Part shown: one piece after another, positions 34,710 through 43,586 of the stretch | Numbering within the stretch: the stretch's first letter is position 1 | Layout of the letters: each line of letters begins with the position of its first letter | Assembly (NCBI RefSeq): GCF_009707545.1 | Contig: NZ_WLYK01000017.1 | Span: forward strand, 33,507 to 97,506 | Length of the DNA stretch: 64,000 nucleotides | Source: Nakamurella alba | Lineage (GTDB): Bacteria > Actinomycetota > Actinomycetes > Mycobacteriales > Nakamurellaceae | Reading direction: 5' to 3' | The notes under the pieces: model-generated | Seen by the model: the letters and a program-made list of their open reading frames with translations, nothing else | Database searches by the model: none | Told to the model about the DNA's origin: nothing | Translations under genes and position numbers: made by a program

Positions 34710-35287
34710 GCCCGGTGTCCCGCGTCGACCGATCCGTCCTGCGGATGGATCCGGACTCACTGGAGACGTACGTACGCTCGCGCCGCTGGGGCCGTCTCGC
34801 CACCGTGAGCGCCGACGGGGAACCACATGTCGCTCCGGTCGGCTACGTGGTCTCCGACGGCATCTGGTTCCACGCCCTGGTCGGATCCAGGCGCGGCCGT
34901 GACATCTCCCGCGGTTCCCGGTGTTCCCTCTGCATCGACGACGGGCTGGGCGACGGCGAGGGGTACGCCGACCGGCGCGGCGCGGTGCTGTACGGAGGTT
35001 GTGAGTTGGTGGCCGCCGACGACCCGCGCATCCCGGAGGTGCGCCGGCTGTTCGCCACGGTCTTCTTCGGCGACCCGGACCGGCGCTTCGAACGCCGCAC
35101 CCACGCCTGGTACCTGCTGCGGCCGGACCGCACCGCGTCCTGGGACTTCTCCCGCATCCCGCCCGGCACCGACCGGCATGCAGCCGCATCCGTTCCACCG
35201 GAACGGACATCACACCCGGTCGTGCCCGCCGGTGGTCCTCCAACAGCACCTCCGGGCCGGGATGCCGACCCGAACTCACTTCGATAG
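34706..35287 (+). CDS. Pyridoxamine-phosphate-oxidase-fold flavin/F420 protein
   Basis: 193 residues from GTG at 34706 (GTGA overlap); an ATG at residue 14 is an alternative start. SRRWGRLATVSADGEPHVAPVGYVV, IWFHALVGSRRGRDI and SRCSLCIDD follow the split-barrel flavin/F420-binding pattern of PPOX-class proteins. Such proteins reduce substrates with F420H2 or FMN, or bind them without turnover. The C-terminal 40 residues are Pro-rich and look disordered. Its stop codon overlaps the operator of the downstream reductase gene, so the tail may be the price of a shared sequence. Confidence 0.75.
   Translation: MSPVSRVDRSVLRMDPDSLETYVRSRRWGRLATVSADGEPHVAPVGYVVSDGIWFHALVGSRRGRDISRGSRCSLCIDDGLGDGEGYADRRGAVLYGGCELVAADDPRIPEVRRLFATVFFGDPDRRFERRTHAWYLLRPDRTASWDFSRIPPGTDRHAAASVPPERTSHPVVPAGGPPTAPPGRDADPNSLR
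35269..35285. promoter_or_regulatory. TetR-type operator upstream of the OYE reductase
   Basis: CCCGAACTCACTTCGAT: left half exact, right half ACTTC with one change. It overlaps the last codons of the PPOX gene and lies 115 bp before the reductase start, so the reductase probably has its own promoter within the operon. Confidence 0.6.
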
Positions 35288-35399
35288 AATTCGGACCGGC
35301 ATCGGTGCCGGGAACCACCTTCTCGCCACCGGTCCCGATCCTGGCTCGCGATGTCGCCGCCGCGGCACCGGGCCTCCGCCCGTGGAACGGAGCTGTGCG

Positions 35400-37379
35400 A
35401 TGCCCGCCGACAGCACCACCCCTGCCTTCGCCCGACCGTTGGACATCGGTCCGCTGCACCTGCGCAACCGCCTGGTGGCCACCGCCCACGGCACCGCGGC
35501 TGTCGCGGACGGGATCCCGACGGCCGAGGACGCCCGGTACTGGGGCCGACTGGCCGCCGGGGGTGTGGGCATGGCGATCACCGGCGGCATGTCGGTGGCG
35601 AAGGAGTCGACCTACCGCAACCGCTTCCTCACCGAGGCCTGGCGCCCGGAGGCGATCGGCGGCATGGCGGGCCGGGCGGGCGCGATCCGCGCCGGTGGCG
35701 CGGTGGCCGTGGCACAGATCTGCCATCTGGGCCGGGAGACCCTGGGGGCGAACCTCTTCCACTCCTTCGTCGGTCCGAGCGACGTGCTCTCCCCCAGGGA
35801 GCAGACCTCGACCCGGGTGCTGCGCACCGACGAGGTCCCGGGCATCGTCGAGGCCTTCGTGGCCTCGGCTCGCAACTGCGCCGCCGCCGGCTTCGACGGT
35901 GTCGAACTGCACGGTGCCCACGGCTACCTGCTCGCCCAGTTCCTCTCCCGCACGGTGAACACCCGGACCGACCGCTACGGCGGCTCCGCGGCAGGTCGGG
36001 TCACCCTGGTCGTCGAGATCATCGAGGGCATCCGGCGGGCTGTTCCGGGACTGCCGGTGGGCCTGCGGGTCTCGGTGGAGAACGACGCCGGCGGCAGCGG
36101 TCTGGAGGACTTCGGCGAACTGCTGCCGCTGATCCAGCAGCGCGCACCCTTCGACTACCTGAACCTGACCTACGGCATGCGCGGCTACTACGTGCGGGAC
36201 ATGGCCACCGAGCAACCGTTGCTGCTCGGGCACAGCGCTGCCCTGCGTGACGCGGTCGGTGTTCCGCTGCTGCTGTGCTCGATGTTCCGGGACCCGGCGC
36301 AGGTCGAACAGGCGCTGGCGACCGGGGCGGACATGGTGGGGATGGCCCGCCCGTACATCGCCGACCCGGATCTGCCGACCAAGTTCCTGGCCGGTCGCTC
36401 CGACGAGGTCCGGCCGTGCGTGTCCTGCAACGAGGACTGCCGGTCCTTCGACCCCACCGCGCTGTGCACGGTGAACCCGGACCTCGCGCCGGCCGGCAGC
36501 GACGTCCGCCCGGCGAGCCCGCTGCTCCTGCCACTGGGCCCCACCCGGTCGAACGGCACGCACCCCGGTCGCCGGATTGCGGTGGTCGGCGCCGGCCCGG
36601 CCGGAGTGGAGTGCGCGCTGTCCCTGGCCGACCGGGGCTTCGTCCCGGAGCTGTTCGAAGCCGGCGACCGGATCGGCGGCGCGATCGCGGTGGCGGCCGG
36701 CACGGTGTCGCGGCACGGCTGGCAGCGCCTGCTGCGCTTCTACGACGCCGGGCTCCGCCGCAGCGACATCCCGGTCCGGTACCGAACCACCGTGGCACCG
36801 GCGGATCTCGAGGGGTTCGACGCGGTGGTACTGGCCTGCGGCGCCGCGGAGGACGGTCCGGTGACGCAGCCGGGTGCGATCCCGGCCTCGTCCTCGACCG
36901 ACTACCTCGCCGACCCGCCGATGGTGGCGGGCACCGTGCTGATCCAGGACGACGGATTCGGCTGGTGGCCGACCGTCAGCGCGGTGGAGGCCGCGCTGGA
37001 TCGCGGGGCGTCGTCCGTCGTCCTGCTCACCCCCGGAGGTTCCTTCGCCGGCAGCATCCCGCCGGAGTCCCGGCTGCAGTTGATGGAGCGGTTGCGTGGG
37101 CGACCGCTCGACATCCGGCCGCTCACCGCCGTTGTCGGTACCACCGGCGACGGGGTCGTGGTGCGGCACACCCTCACCGGTGCGGAGCAGCCGCTGGCCG
37201 GGGACCTGCTGGTGGCGATCGGGCGGCGCCGGCCACGGGATCTGCCGACACCCGCCGGGATCCCGACGTGGGTGATCGGTGATGCCGTCGCACCGCGCCG
37301 GGTGTCGAACGCCATCGCCGAGGGACGGGCCGCGGCGGCCACGGTCGCCCGGGCAATCGCGGTGCCGGCCCTGGTCTGA
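35400..37379 (+). CDS. Old-yellow-enzyme type oxidoreductase, 2,4-dienoyl-CoA reductase family
   Basis: 659 residues. The N-terminal FMN barrel (residues 10-330) includes VAQICHLGRETLG, FDGVELHGAHGYLLAQFLS (substrate His region) and NTRTDRYGGS. A [4Fe-4S] cluster follows near residues 340-360: CVSCNEDC then CTVNP. The C-terminal half has FAD and NAD(P) domains (IAVVGAGPAGVECAL near residue 395). Length and domain order match FadH and bile-acid/trimethylamine dehydrogenase-type enzymes. It would reduce conjugated dienoyl-CoA double bonds or a ring enone, using NAD(P)H. Confidence 0.88.
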   Translation: MPADSTTPAFARPLDIGPLHLRNRLVATAHGTAAVADGIPTAEDARYWGRLAAGGVGMAITGGMSVAKESTYRNRFLTEAWRPEAIGGMAGRAGAIRAGGAVAVAQICHLGRETLGANLFHSFVGPSDVLSPREQTSTRVLRTDEVPGIVEAFVASARNCAAAGFDGVELHGAHGYLLAQFLSRTVNTRTDRYGGSAAGRVTLVVEIIEGIRRAVPGLPVGLRVSVENDAGGSGLEDFGELLPLIQQRAPFDYLNLTYGMRGYYVRDMATEQPLLLGHSAALRDAVGVPLLLCSMFRDPAQVEQALATGADMVGMARPYIADPDLPTKFLAGRSDEVRPCVSCNEDCRSFDPTALCTVNPDLAPAGSDVRPASPLLLPLGPTRSNGTHPGRRIAVVGAGPAGVECALSLADRGFVPELFEAGDRIGGAIAVAAGTVSRHGWQRLLRFYDAGLRRSDIPVRYRTTVAPADLEGFDAVVLACGAAEDGPVTQPGAIPASSSTDYLADPPMVAGTVLIQDDGFGWWPTVSAVEAALDRGASSVVLLTPGGSFAGSIPPESRLQLMERLRGRPLDIRPLTAVVGTTGDGVVVRHTLTGAEQPLAGDLLVAIGRRRPRDLPTPAGIPTWVIGDAVAPRRVSNAIAEGRAAAATVARAIAVPALV

Positions 37380-37437
37380 CGCCGGGCCGGCGCCGTAGCA
37401 CGTCGACGACGCCGGCCGTCGTCACGGCCGCCGGAGC

Positions 37438-39114
37438 TCAGGCCGGACCGAAACGCTCCCGGGTCGGCTGGACCCCGGCCGCCACCGCGTCCCACGCGTC
37501 CGCGGGCACACCGAGGCCGCGCAGCGACGGCTTGTCCACCCGCAGAGCGACGTTGCGCGGCAACGTGTCCCGCACCACCAGGTAGCGGGGCACGGCGAAG
37601 TAGGACAGCCGCTGCACGAGCCGGCGATGGATGTCCGGGGCGTCGCTGCCCGGCCGTACGGCGAGGTAGGCGAGCACCTCCTCCTCCATCTCCGCCGCCA
37701 CCCCGATGACCGCCGCCTCGGTCACCTCCGGCAGGTCGAGCAGTTCGCGCTCCACCTCGGCCGCGGACACGAACTCGCCGCGCCGCCGGATGGCGTCCTT
37801 GACCCGGTCGACCAGCCGGTGGTCACCGGCCGCGGTGCGCACGAACACGTCGCCGGTGTGGAACCAGCCGTTGCGCCAGACCCGGGCAGTGGCCGCGGCA
37901 TCGTGCAGGTAGCCCGGTGTGATCACCCACGGCAGGTCGTGTCGCACCACCAGCTCACCGGGGGTGCCGGGCGGCACCTCCACGTCGTGCTCGTCGACGA
38001 TCCGGGCATGGTAGCCGGGATCGGCCGGAGCACCCAGCGATCCCACCTCCGTCGGATCCAGAACGGTGAAGACACAGCTCATCTCGGTCATCCCGTACAC
38101 CATGTACACCGAGATGCCGAACCGGCGGGCGAAGTCCTGGTAGCCGGGGAACAGCGGGGCAAGCAGCGCCAGCCGCAACGGGTTGTCGGCATCATCGGGC
38201 CGCTCCGGCTGCTTGTGCAGGAACAGGGACATCGCCGAATGCAGCCAGGCGACGGTGCACCCGTGCCGGCGCACCGTGTCCCAGAACCGGCTCACGCTGA
38301 ACCCGGTGTCGACCAGGAACGAGGCGCCCAGCTGGATCATCGAGTAGACGGGGGTGTCGGCGCCGCCGTGGAACAGCGGCGCACACACGTGGAACCGATC
38401 GGCGGCACCGACACCGACCATCCGGAAGCTGCTCTCGGTGTACCGGTCGTACTGGGCGTAGGTGCGCCGCACCGCCTTCGACGCCCCGGTGGTGCCCGAG
38501 GTCATCAGCACGGCGCACTCGTCCCACGGCTCCAGCGGCGGATCCAGCACCGGCCGGGCCGCACCGTTCACCGTCGCCACCTCGGTCCACGACGAGACCG
38601 GCCACGGCAACGGGACTTCCGGCGCGGTCCCGCCCACCAGTACGACGTGCCGGAGGTGCGGCAGCGTGACCGGATCCAGCTGCGCCAGCCGCTCGGCCAG
38701 GTCGGCGTGGACCACCAGCACCGATGCCCGGGTCAGCTCGAGCGCGTGGTGCAGCTGCGGTGTGCGGTAGGCGGTGTTGAGCGGGGCGTAGACCGCCCCG
38801 AGGGCACAGGTCGCGGTCCAGGACAGGATCGCCTCCGGCCCGTTCGGCAGGCACGAGGCCAGGTACTCCCCGCGCGCCAGTCCGGTCACCTCCGCGAGCC
38901 GGTGGGCCAGCCCCCAGGTCCGCGCCGCCGTCTCCGCGTAGCTCCAGGTGGTGCCGTCGGTGAACACCGCGCACGGGGCCTCGGGGGTGCGCGCCTGCAG
39001 GGCCGCCAGCACCTCCGGCAGCACGGACTCCGCCCTGGTCGGGAATCTCACCTCCCGCAGGTCGAGTGGGCCGGACGGCGGGATCGGCCGGTCGGCGGCC
39101 GGGACCTGTTCCAC
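37438..39114 (-). CDS. AMP-dependent acyl-CoA ligase
   Basis: About 558 residues. I place the start at GTG 39114 because GGAGGAG sits 7 bp upstream; the ATG at 39141 has no ribosome site and lies in the operator. Motifs: LMTSGTTGASKAVRRT (ATP loop), YMVYGMTEMSCVF, NGWFHTGDVFVR and RVKDAIRRRGEFVSAAEVE, then the C-terminal PRNVALRVDKPSLR with a Lys in the catalytic region. Activates a carboxylic acid to a CoA ester. Convergent with the OYE gene, and controlled by the best operator copy of the window, so it is a good candidate for activation of the imported growth substrate. Confidence 0.86.
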   Translation of the reverse strand: MEQVPAADRPIPPSGPLDLREVRFPTRAESVLPEVLAALQARTPEAPCAVFTDGTTWSYAETAARTWGLAHRLAEVTGLARGEYLASCLPNGPEAILSWTATCALGAVYAPLNTAYRTPQLHHALELTRASVLVVHADLAERLAQLDPVTLPHLRHVVLVGGTAPEVPLPWPVSSWTEVATVNGAARPVLDPPLEPWDECAVLMTSGTTGASKAVRRTYAQYDRYTESSFRMVGVGAADRFHVCAPLFHGGADTPVYSMIQLGASFLVDTGFSVSRFWDTVRRHGCTVAWLHSAMSLFLHKQPERPDDADNPLRLALLAPLFPGYQDFARRFGISVYMVYGMTEMSCVFTVLDPTEVGSLGAPADPGYHARIVDEHDVEVPPGTPGELVVRHDLPWVITPGYLHDAAATARVWRNGWFHTGDVFVRTAAGDHRLVDRVKDAIRRRGEFVSAAEVERELLDLPEVTEAAVIGVAAEMEEEVLAYLAVRPGSDAPDIHRRLVQRLSYFAVPRYLVVRDTLPRNVALRVDKPSLRGLGVPADAWDAVAAGVQPTRERFGPA

Positions 39115-39139
39115 GTGCGTACTCCTCCACGACGTCGCC

Positions 39140-39156
39140 ATTGAACTCAGTTCAAT
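39140..39156. promoter_or_regulatory. Best copy of the island operator (17-bp palindrome)
   Basis: ATTGAACTCAGTTCAAT is a perfect inverted repeat: eight-base arms ATTGAACT/AGTTCAAT around one central base. It is 26 bp upstream of the GTG start of the acyl-CoA ligase, where it would cover the promoter or start of transcription. Other copies occur at 25800, 30457, 9825, 7640, 35269, 11405 and, weaker, 314 and 30150. Palindrome size fits a TetR dimer. Confidence 0.85.
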
Positions 39157-39243
39157 TCAATCATCGCGGGCCGGGTCGCGCCAGCCTCCGGGACCCGACC
39201 CATGGGTGACACGCAACGAAACGGACACGCGGGGATGCGACAC

Positions 39244-39262
39244 TGAGGTAATGCTCACCTAC
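39244..39262. promoter_or_regulatory. DtxR/IdeR-like iron box before the siderophore permeases
   Basis: TGAGGTAATGCTCACCTAC matches 14 of 19 bases of the IdeR/DtxR consensus TTAGGTTAGGCTAACCTAA, with the AGGT and ACCT arms kept. It is 21 bp upstream of the permease start at 39283, a normal place for iron-dependent repression. Confidence 0.75.
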
Positions 39263-39282
39263 CCACTCGCGGCGGCGAGGCG

Positions 39283-40353
39283 ATGACCACCACCGGTCTG
39301 GACAGTCCCCGCCCCGCGGCCCCGGGGGTCGACCCCGCGGCACCGAAGCGCTCGCTGGTCGAGGGCACCGCGAACCGGCTGGTCGTCTGCCTGGTCGCCC
39401 TCGTCGTGCTGGTGCTGCTCGGGTTCGCCAGCCTGTTCGTCGGCTCCGGCGAGATCCCCGCGTCGGTGGTCTGGGAGGCGCTGCGCGGTGACCGCACCGA
39501 CACCCTGGCCCTGTTGGTCACCGACTACCGGATCCCGCGGGCGATGATCGCGGTGCTGGTCGGTTGTGCGCTCGGCGTGGGCGGCGCACTGATCCAGGCG
39601 ATCACCCGGAACCCGCTCGCCGATCCCGGCCTGCTCGGTGTCAACTCCGGCTCGTTCTTCGCGGTGGTGCTGTCGGTGACCATCTCCGGCACCGCCAACC
39701 TGTCCTCGTACGTCTGGTGGTCCTTCCTCGGCGCAGCGGTGGCCGCCGTGTCGGTCTACGTGATCGGCTCCCGCGGCAGCGGCGCCACCCCGGTGAAGCT
39801 GGTGCTGGCCGGCCTTGCGTTCGGCGCCGTGCTGAACGGCATCACCTACGCCGTGACGTTCCTCGACCCCGACGTCTTCGACAAGATCCGGTTCTGGCAG
39901 TCCGGCTCGCTGCAGGGCCGGCAGATCGACACCTTCTGGTGGGCACTGCCGTTCGTGGTGGTCGGTGTGCTCACCGCGGTGCTGCTGTCCCGGTCGCTCA
40001 ACGCGCTCGCCCTGGGCGAGGACCTGGCGAAATCGCTGGGCGTGCACCTGTTCCGCACCCGGGCGATCGCGATGGGCGCCCTCACTCTGCTCTGCGGCGC
40101 GGCGACCGCGGCCGTGGGCCCGATCGCCTTCCTCGGTCTGATGGTCCCCTACCTGGCCCGGGTGGTCGCCCGGTCCGACCAGCGCTGGATCGTCCCGCTG
40201 TCCGCCCTCTTCGGCCCGGTCATCTTCCTCGGCGCCGACGTGCTCGGTCGCGTGCTGGTGCCGTCGGAGATGCCGGTCGGCGTGGTCGTGGCCTTTCTCG
40301 GCGCACCGGTCCTGGTCGCCGTCGTCCGCACCCGGAAGAAGAGTGGCCTGTGA
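39283..40353 (+). CDS. FecCD-family siderophore ABC permease
   Basis: 356 residues with about nine membrane segments after a 30-residue cytoplasmic start. VGCALGVGGALIQAITRNPLADPGLLGVNSGS is the FecCD signature (residues 84-115 in parts) and LCGAATAAVGPIAFLGLMVPYLAR the second. Half of the inner-membrane channel for ferric siderophore; the partner permease follows with a GTGA overlap. Iron box directly upstream. Confidence 0.9.
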   Translation: MTTTGLDSPRPAAPGVDPAAPKRSLVEGTANRLVVCLVALVVLVLLGFASLFVGSGEIPASVVWEALRGDRTDTLALLVTDYRIPRAMIAVLVGCALGVGGALIQAITRNPLADPGLLGVNSGSFFAVVLSVTISGTANLSSYVWWSFLGAAVAAVSVYVIGSRGSGATPVKLVLAGLAFGAVLNGITYAVTFLDPDVFDKIRFWQSGSLQGRQIDTFWWALPFVVVGVLTAVLLSRSLNALALGEDLAKSLGVHLFRTRAIAMGALTLLCGAATAAVGPIAFLGLMVPYLARVVARSDQRWIVPLSALFGPVIFLGADVLGRVLVPSEMPVGVVVAFLGAPVLVAVVRTRKKSGL

Positions 40354-41450
40354 GCGCCGACCTCGTGAAGAGCCCCGGCACGTCGCCGGATCCCGCGCCG
40401 GCCGAGGCACCGCCCCGGTCGCTGCGCCCGGCGCTCCGACTCGGACCGGAGATCAGCTTCCCGGTGCACGTGCGCTCGCTGGTGGTGTTCCTGGCCCTGC
40501 TCGTGATCACCGTGGTGGTCGCCGGCTGGGCGATGACTCTCGGGACGATCGACGTCCCCGTCGGCACGCTGATCCAGGCCGTCTTCGGCAGCGGCGAGGA
40601 CGGCATCGTCCGGCTGATCCAGAACTGGCGGCTGCCCCGGGTGGTGATCGCCATCGTCGGTGGCGCCTCGCTCGGCATCGCCGGGGCGATCTTCCAGTCG
40701 CTGACCCGCAACCCGCTGGGCAGCCCGGACATCATCGGCTTCAACAACGGCGCCTACTCGGGCGCACTGATCGCGATCCTGGTGCTGAACACCGGGCGCA
40801 CCGGCTCCACCATCGGCGCGCTCATCGGCGGCATCGTCGCGGCGGCGATCGTGGTCGGGCTGGCCACCCGGGGCGGCGGCCTGCAGGGCATGCGGCTCAT
40901 CGTGGTCGGCATCGCGATCAGTGCCGTCCTGGCCTCGCTCAACGTCTATCTCATCCTGCGCGCCGACCTGGAGACCGCGATGGCGGCGGCCGCCTGGGGC
41001 ATGGGCATCTTCGACACCATCACCTGGTCCCAGGTGCTGCCGATCGTGATCGCGCTGGTGGTCCTCGTCCCGGTGCTCTGCGGGTTCGCCCGTTCGCTGC
41101 GGCTGCTGGAGCTCGGCGACGACTCCGCCGCCGGCCTGGGCCTCAACGCCAACCGGACGCGGCTGATCCTCATCGTGGTCGGTGTCGGGTTCACCGCGGC
41201 GGTCACCGCCGCGGCCGGCCCGATCCTGTTCGTCGCGCTCGCCGCCCCGCAGCTGGCCCGCCGGCTGACCGGCTCGGCCGGCATCCCGCTCGCCGCCTCG
41301 GCCGCGATGGGCGCGCTCCTCCTGCTCGTCTCCGACGTCGCCGCGCAGCAGCTGCTCGCCCCCAAGCAGCTGCCGGTCGGCGTCATCACCCTCACCCTCG
41401 GCGGCGCCTACCTCATCGGCCTGCTCATCGCCCAGTCCCGGAAGGCCTGA
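40350..41450 (+). CDS. FecCD-family siderophore ABC permease, second subunit
   Basis: 366 residues from GTG at 40350, overlapping the first permease stop. A 40-residue Pro-rich cytoplasmic start precedes the membrane helices. GGASLGIAGAIFQSLTRNPLGSPDIIGFNNG and AAAGPILFVALAAPQLARRL are the family motifs. With the first permease it makes the heterodimeric pore. The ATPase gene starts 6 bp after its stop. Confidence 0.9.
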   Translation: MSADLVKSPGTSPDPAPAEAPPRSLRPALRLGPEISFPVHVRSLVVFLALLVITVVVAGWAMTLGTIDVPVGTLIQAVFGSGEDGIVRLIQNWRLPRVVIAIVGGASLGIAGAIFQSLTRNPLGSPDIIGFNNGAYSGALIAILVLNTGRTGSTIGALIGGIVAAAIVVGLATRGGGLQGMRLIVVGIAISAVLASLNVYLILRADLETAMAAAAWGMGIFDTITWSQVLPIVIALVVLVPVLCGFARSLRLLELGDDSAAGLGLNANRTRLILIVVGVGFTAAVTAAAGPILFVALAAPQLARRLTGSAGIPLAASAAMGALLLLVSDVAAQQLLAPKQLPVGVITLTLGGAYLIGLLIAQSRKA

Positions 41451-41456
41451 GAAGAA

Positions 41457-42266
41457 GTGACCATCACCCCCACCCTGCCGGACACCGCCCTGGGCGCACG
41501 CGGCCTCCGCGTCGGCTACGAGGGCCGGACCGTCATCCAGGAACTCGACATCGCCATCCCGGACGACTCCTTCACGGTGATCGTCGGACCGAACGCCTGC
41601 GGTAAGTCGACCCTTCTGCGCACGCTGGCCCGGCTGCTCAGGCCGACCGCCGGCACCGTCCTGCTGGACGGGGCCGACATCGCCAAGCAGCCGTCGAAGG
41701 AAGTGGCCCGACGGCTCGGCCTGCTGCCGCAGAGTTCCGTGGTTCCGGACGGCATCTCGGTGATCGATCTGGTCTCGCGCGGCCGGCATCCGCACCAGAA
41801 CTTCCTGCGCCAGTGGTCGGAGGCGGACGAGAAGGCGGTCCGCGAGGCGATGGAGGCCACCCGGGTCGACGGGCTGGCCGACCGGAAGGTCGACGAGCTG
41901 TCCGGCGGTCAGCGCCAGCGGGTCTGGGTGGCCATGGCGCTGGCCCAGGAGACCCCGCTGCTGCTCCTCGACGAGCCCACGACCTACCTCGACATCACCC
42001 ACCAGATCGAGCTTCTCGACCTCTGCGTGCGCCTGAACCGGGAGAGCGGGCGCACCCTGGTCGCCGTGCTGCACGACCTCAACCAGGCAGCCCGGTACGC
42101 CACCCACCTGATCGCCATGCGGGCCGGGCACGTCATCGCCCAGGGCACGCCCGCCGAGGTGGTGACCGCCGAACTGGTGCAGGAGGTGTTCGACCTGCGG
42201 TGCCGGATCATCGACGACCCGGAGAGCCACACCCCGCTGGTCGTGCCGCTGGTGACGCACCACTGA
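41457..42266 (+). CDS. Siderophore ABC transporter ATPase (FecE/FepC-like)
   Basis: 269 residues; GTG at 41457 with GAGAAGAA upstream. Walker A GPNACGKST near residue 44, Q-loop LLPQSS, signature ELSGGQRQRVW, Walker B LLLLDEPTTYLDI and H-loop VLHDLNQAARY. The DEPTTYLDI and GPNACGKST forms are specific to iron-siderophore/B12-type importers. Energises uptake through the two permeases. Confidence 0.92.
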   Translation: MTITPTLPDTALGARGLRVGYEGRTVIQELDIAIPDDSFTVIVGPNACGKSTLLRTLARLLRPTAGTVLLDGADIAKQPSKEVARRLGLLPQSSVVPDGISVIDLVSRGRHPHQNFLRQWSEADEKAVREAMEATRVDGLADRKVDELSGGQRQRVWVAMALAQETPLLLLDEPTTYLDITHQIELLDLCVRLNRESGRTLVAVLHDLNQAARYATHLIAMRAGHVIAQGTPAEVVTAELVQEVFDLRCRIIDDPESHTPLVVPLVTHH

Positions 42267-42374
42267 CCGAGCCGCCCGAGCCCGGCACCGTTGCGCGCTG
42301 CGCGTCCTGTTGTGCCGAAGGCAACAAGCGGACAGCAGAAACGTAACGGAGTTGTGGTCTGCGCGAACGGGTTT

Positions 42375-42393
42375 TGAGGATAGCCTGACCTCA
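42375..42393. promoter_or_regulatory. DtxR/IdeR-like iron box before the siderophore-binding lipoprotein
   Basis: TGAGGATAGCCTGACCTCA matches 14 of 19 positions of the IdeR/DtxR consensus. It is 59 bp upstream of the ATG at 42452. The binding protein therefore has its own iron-controlled promoter, separate from the permease operon box. Confidence 0.75.
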
Positions 42394-42451
42394 CCTGTGG
42401 GGATGGGCGCCGCGTTGCGCCTGCGCGCCCGCACCGATCCGAGAGGGAGTC

Positions 42452-43564
42452 ATGCACCGTCTGACCCGTACCTTCGCCGCGGCCGTCGCGGCCGTGGCCA
42501 CGCTGGGGCTGGCCGCCTGTTCGTCCGGCTCCGATGCCGGCACGAGCTCGACGGCCGCGACCACCGCCGCCACCTCCGCCGCGTCGTCCGCGACCTCCGC
42601 GGCGCCGTCGTCCGATTCAGCGACCAGCGCGGCCGGCAGCTCCACCTCGGCGAGCTCCGCCGCCTCCGGTCCGGTCACCGTGACCGACCAGTTCGGCACC
42701 GTCACCGTCCCCGAGCTGCCGGCCGACGCCAAGGTCGTCGCCCTCGGCTGGTCGGACGCGGAGATGGCGCTGGCGCTGGGCGTCGTCCCGGTCGCGGTCT
42801 ACGACTGGCAGGGCTTCGGCGAGGCGAACAAGGGCGTCGGCCCGTGGGCCACCTCGCTGTTCGGCGACGTCACCCCGGAGATCATCACCCGCGGCGACCA
42901 GACCCTGAACTACGAGCAGATCCTGGCCCTGTCGCCGGATCTCATCCTCAACACCCGCTCCTCGGGTGACGAGGCCGAGTACGAGCGGCTGTCCGAGATC
43001 GCCCCGACCGTGGGCGCCCCGGCCGGCACCGCCGCCTTCGCCACCGCGTGGGACGACCAGATGACCCAGGTCGCCACCGCGCTGGGCAAGGCGTCCGAAG
43101 GCGAGACCATCGTCGCCGACGTCAAGCAGCAGATCGCCGACGTCGCCGCCGAGAACCCGGACTTCGAGGGCAAGACCATCGTCTCCGCGTCCAAGTTCGG
43201 TGACGCCTACGGCGCCTACCTCGCCGGTGACGGCCGCTTCGACCTGCTGGCCGACCTCGGCTTCGTGCAGAACCCGGCCGTGCTGGACCTCGAGGCCTCC
43301 GGCTTCTACGCCGCCGTCAGCGCCGAGCAGGTCACCGCGTTCGACGCGGACGTCGCGGTCGTCGTGCCGATCGGCTTCACCCTGGCCGAGACCGAGGCCG
43401 ACCCGCTGCTGCAGAGCCTGACCGTCACCAAGGACGGCCGCGAGATCATCGTCGACCCGGCGGGCGAGCTGTCCGGCGCGTACAGCGCCGCCAGCGTGCT
43501 GAGCATCCCGGTGGTGCTCGAGCAGCTGACCCCGCAGCTGGTCACCGCGGTCGGCAAGCTCTGA
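42452..43564 (+). CDS. Iron-siderophore-binding lipoprotein
   Basis: 370 residues. Lipobox LGLAAC at residues 18-23, followed by about 50 Ser/Thr/Ala-rich linker residues. The fold is periplasmic-binding class III: VTDQFGTVTVPELPADAKVVALGWSDAEMALALG opens it, followed by YEQILALSPDLILNT, as in FepB and FhuD-type proteins. It captures ferric siderophore at the cell surface for the adjacent permease/ATPase set. A strong stem-loop follows the stop. Confidence 0.9.
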   Translation: MHRLTRTFAAAVAAVATLGLAACSSGSDAGTSSTAATTAATSAASSATSAAPSSDSATSAAGSSTSASSAASGPVTVTDQFGTVTVPELPADAKVVALGWSDAEMALALGVVPVAVYDWQGFGEANKGVGPWATSLFGDVTPEIITRGDQTLNYEQILALSPDLILNTRSSGDEAEYERLSEIAPTVGAPAGTAAFATAWDDQMTQVATALGKASEGETIVADVKQQIADVAAENPDFEGKTIVSASKFGDAYGAYLAGDGRFDLLADLGFVQNPAVLDLEASGFYAAVSAEQVTAFDADVAVVVPIGFTLAETEADPLLQSLTVTKDGREIIVDPAGELSGAYSAASVLSIPVVLEQLTPQLVTAVGKL

Positions 43565-43586
43565 CCTGACCTCCCGTTCCACCCGA

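Noticed and set aside
39139..39141. ATG start for the acyl-CoA ligase
   Set aside because: No ribosome site and lies in the operator palindrome; GTG 39114 with GGAGGAG fits better.
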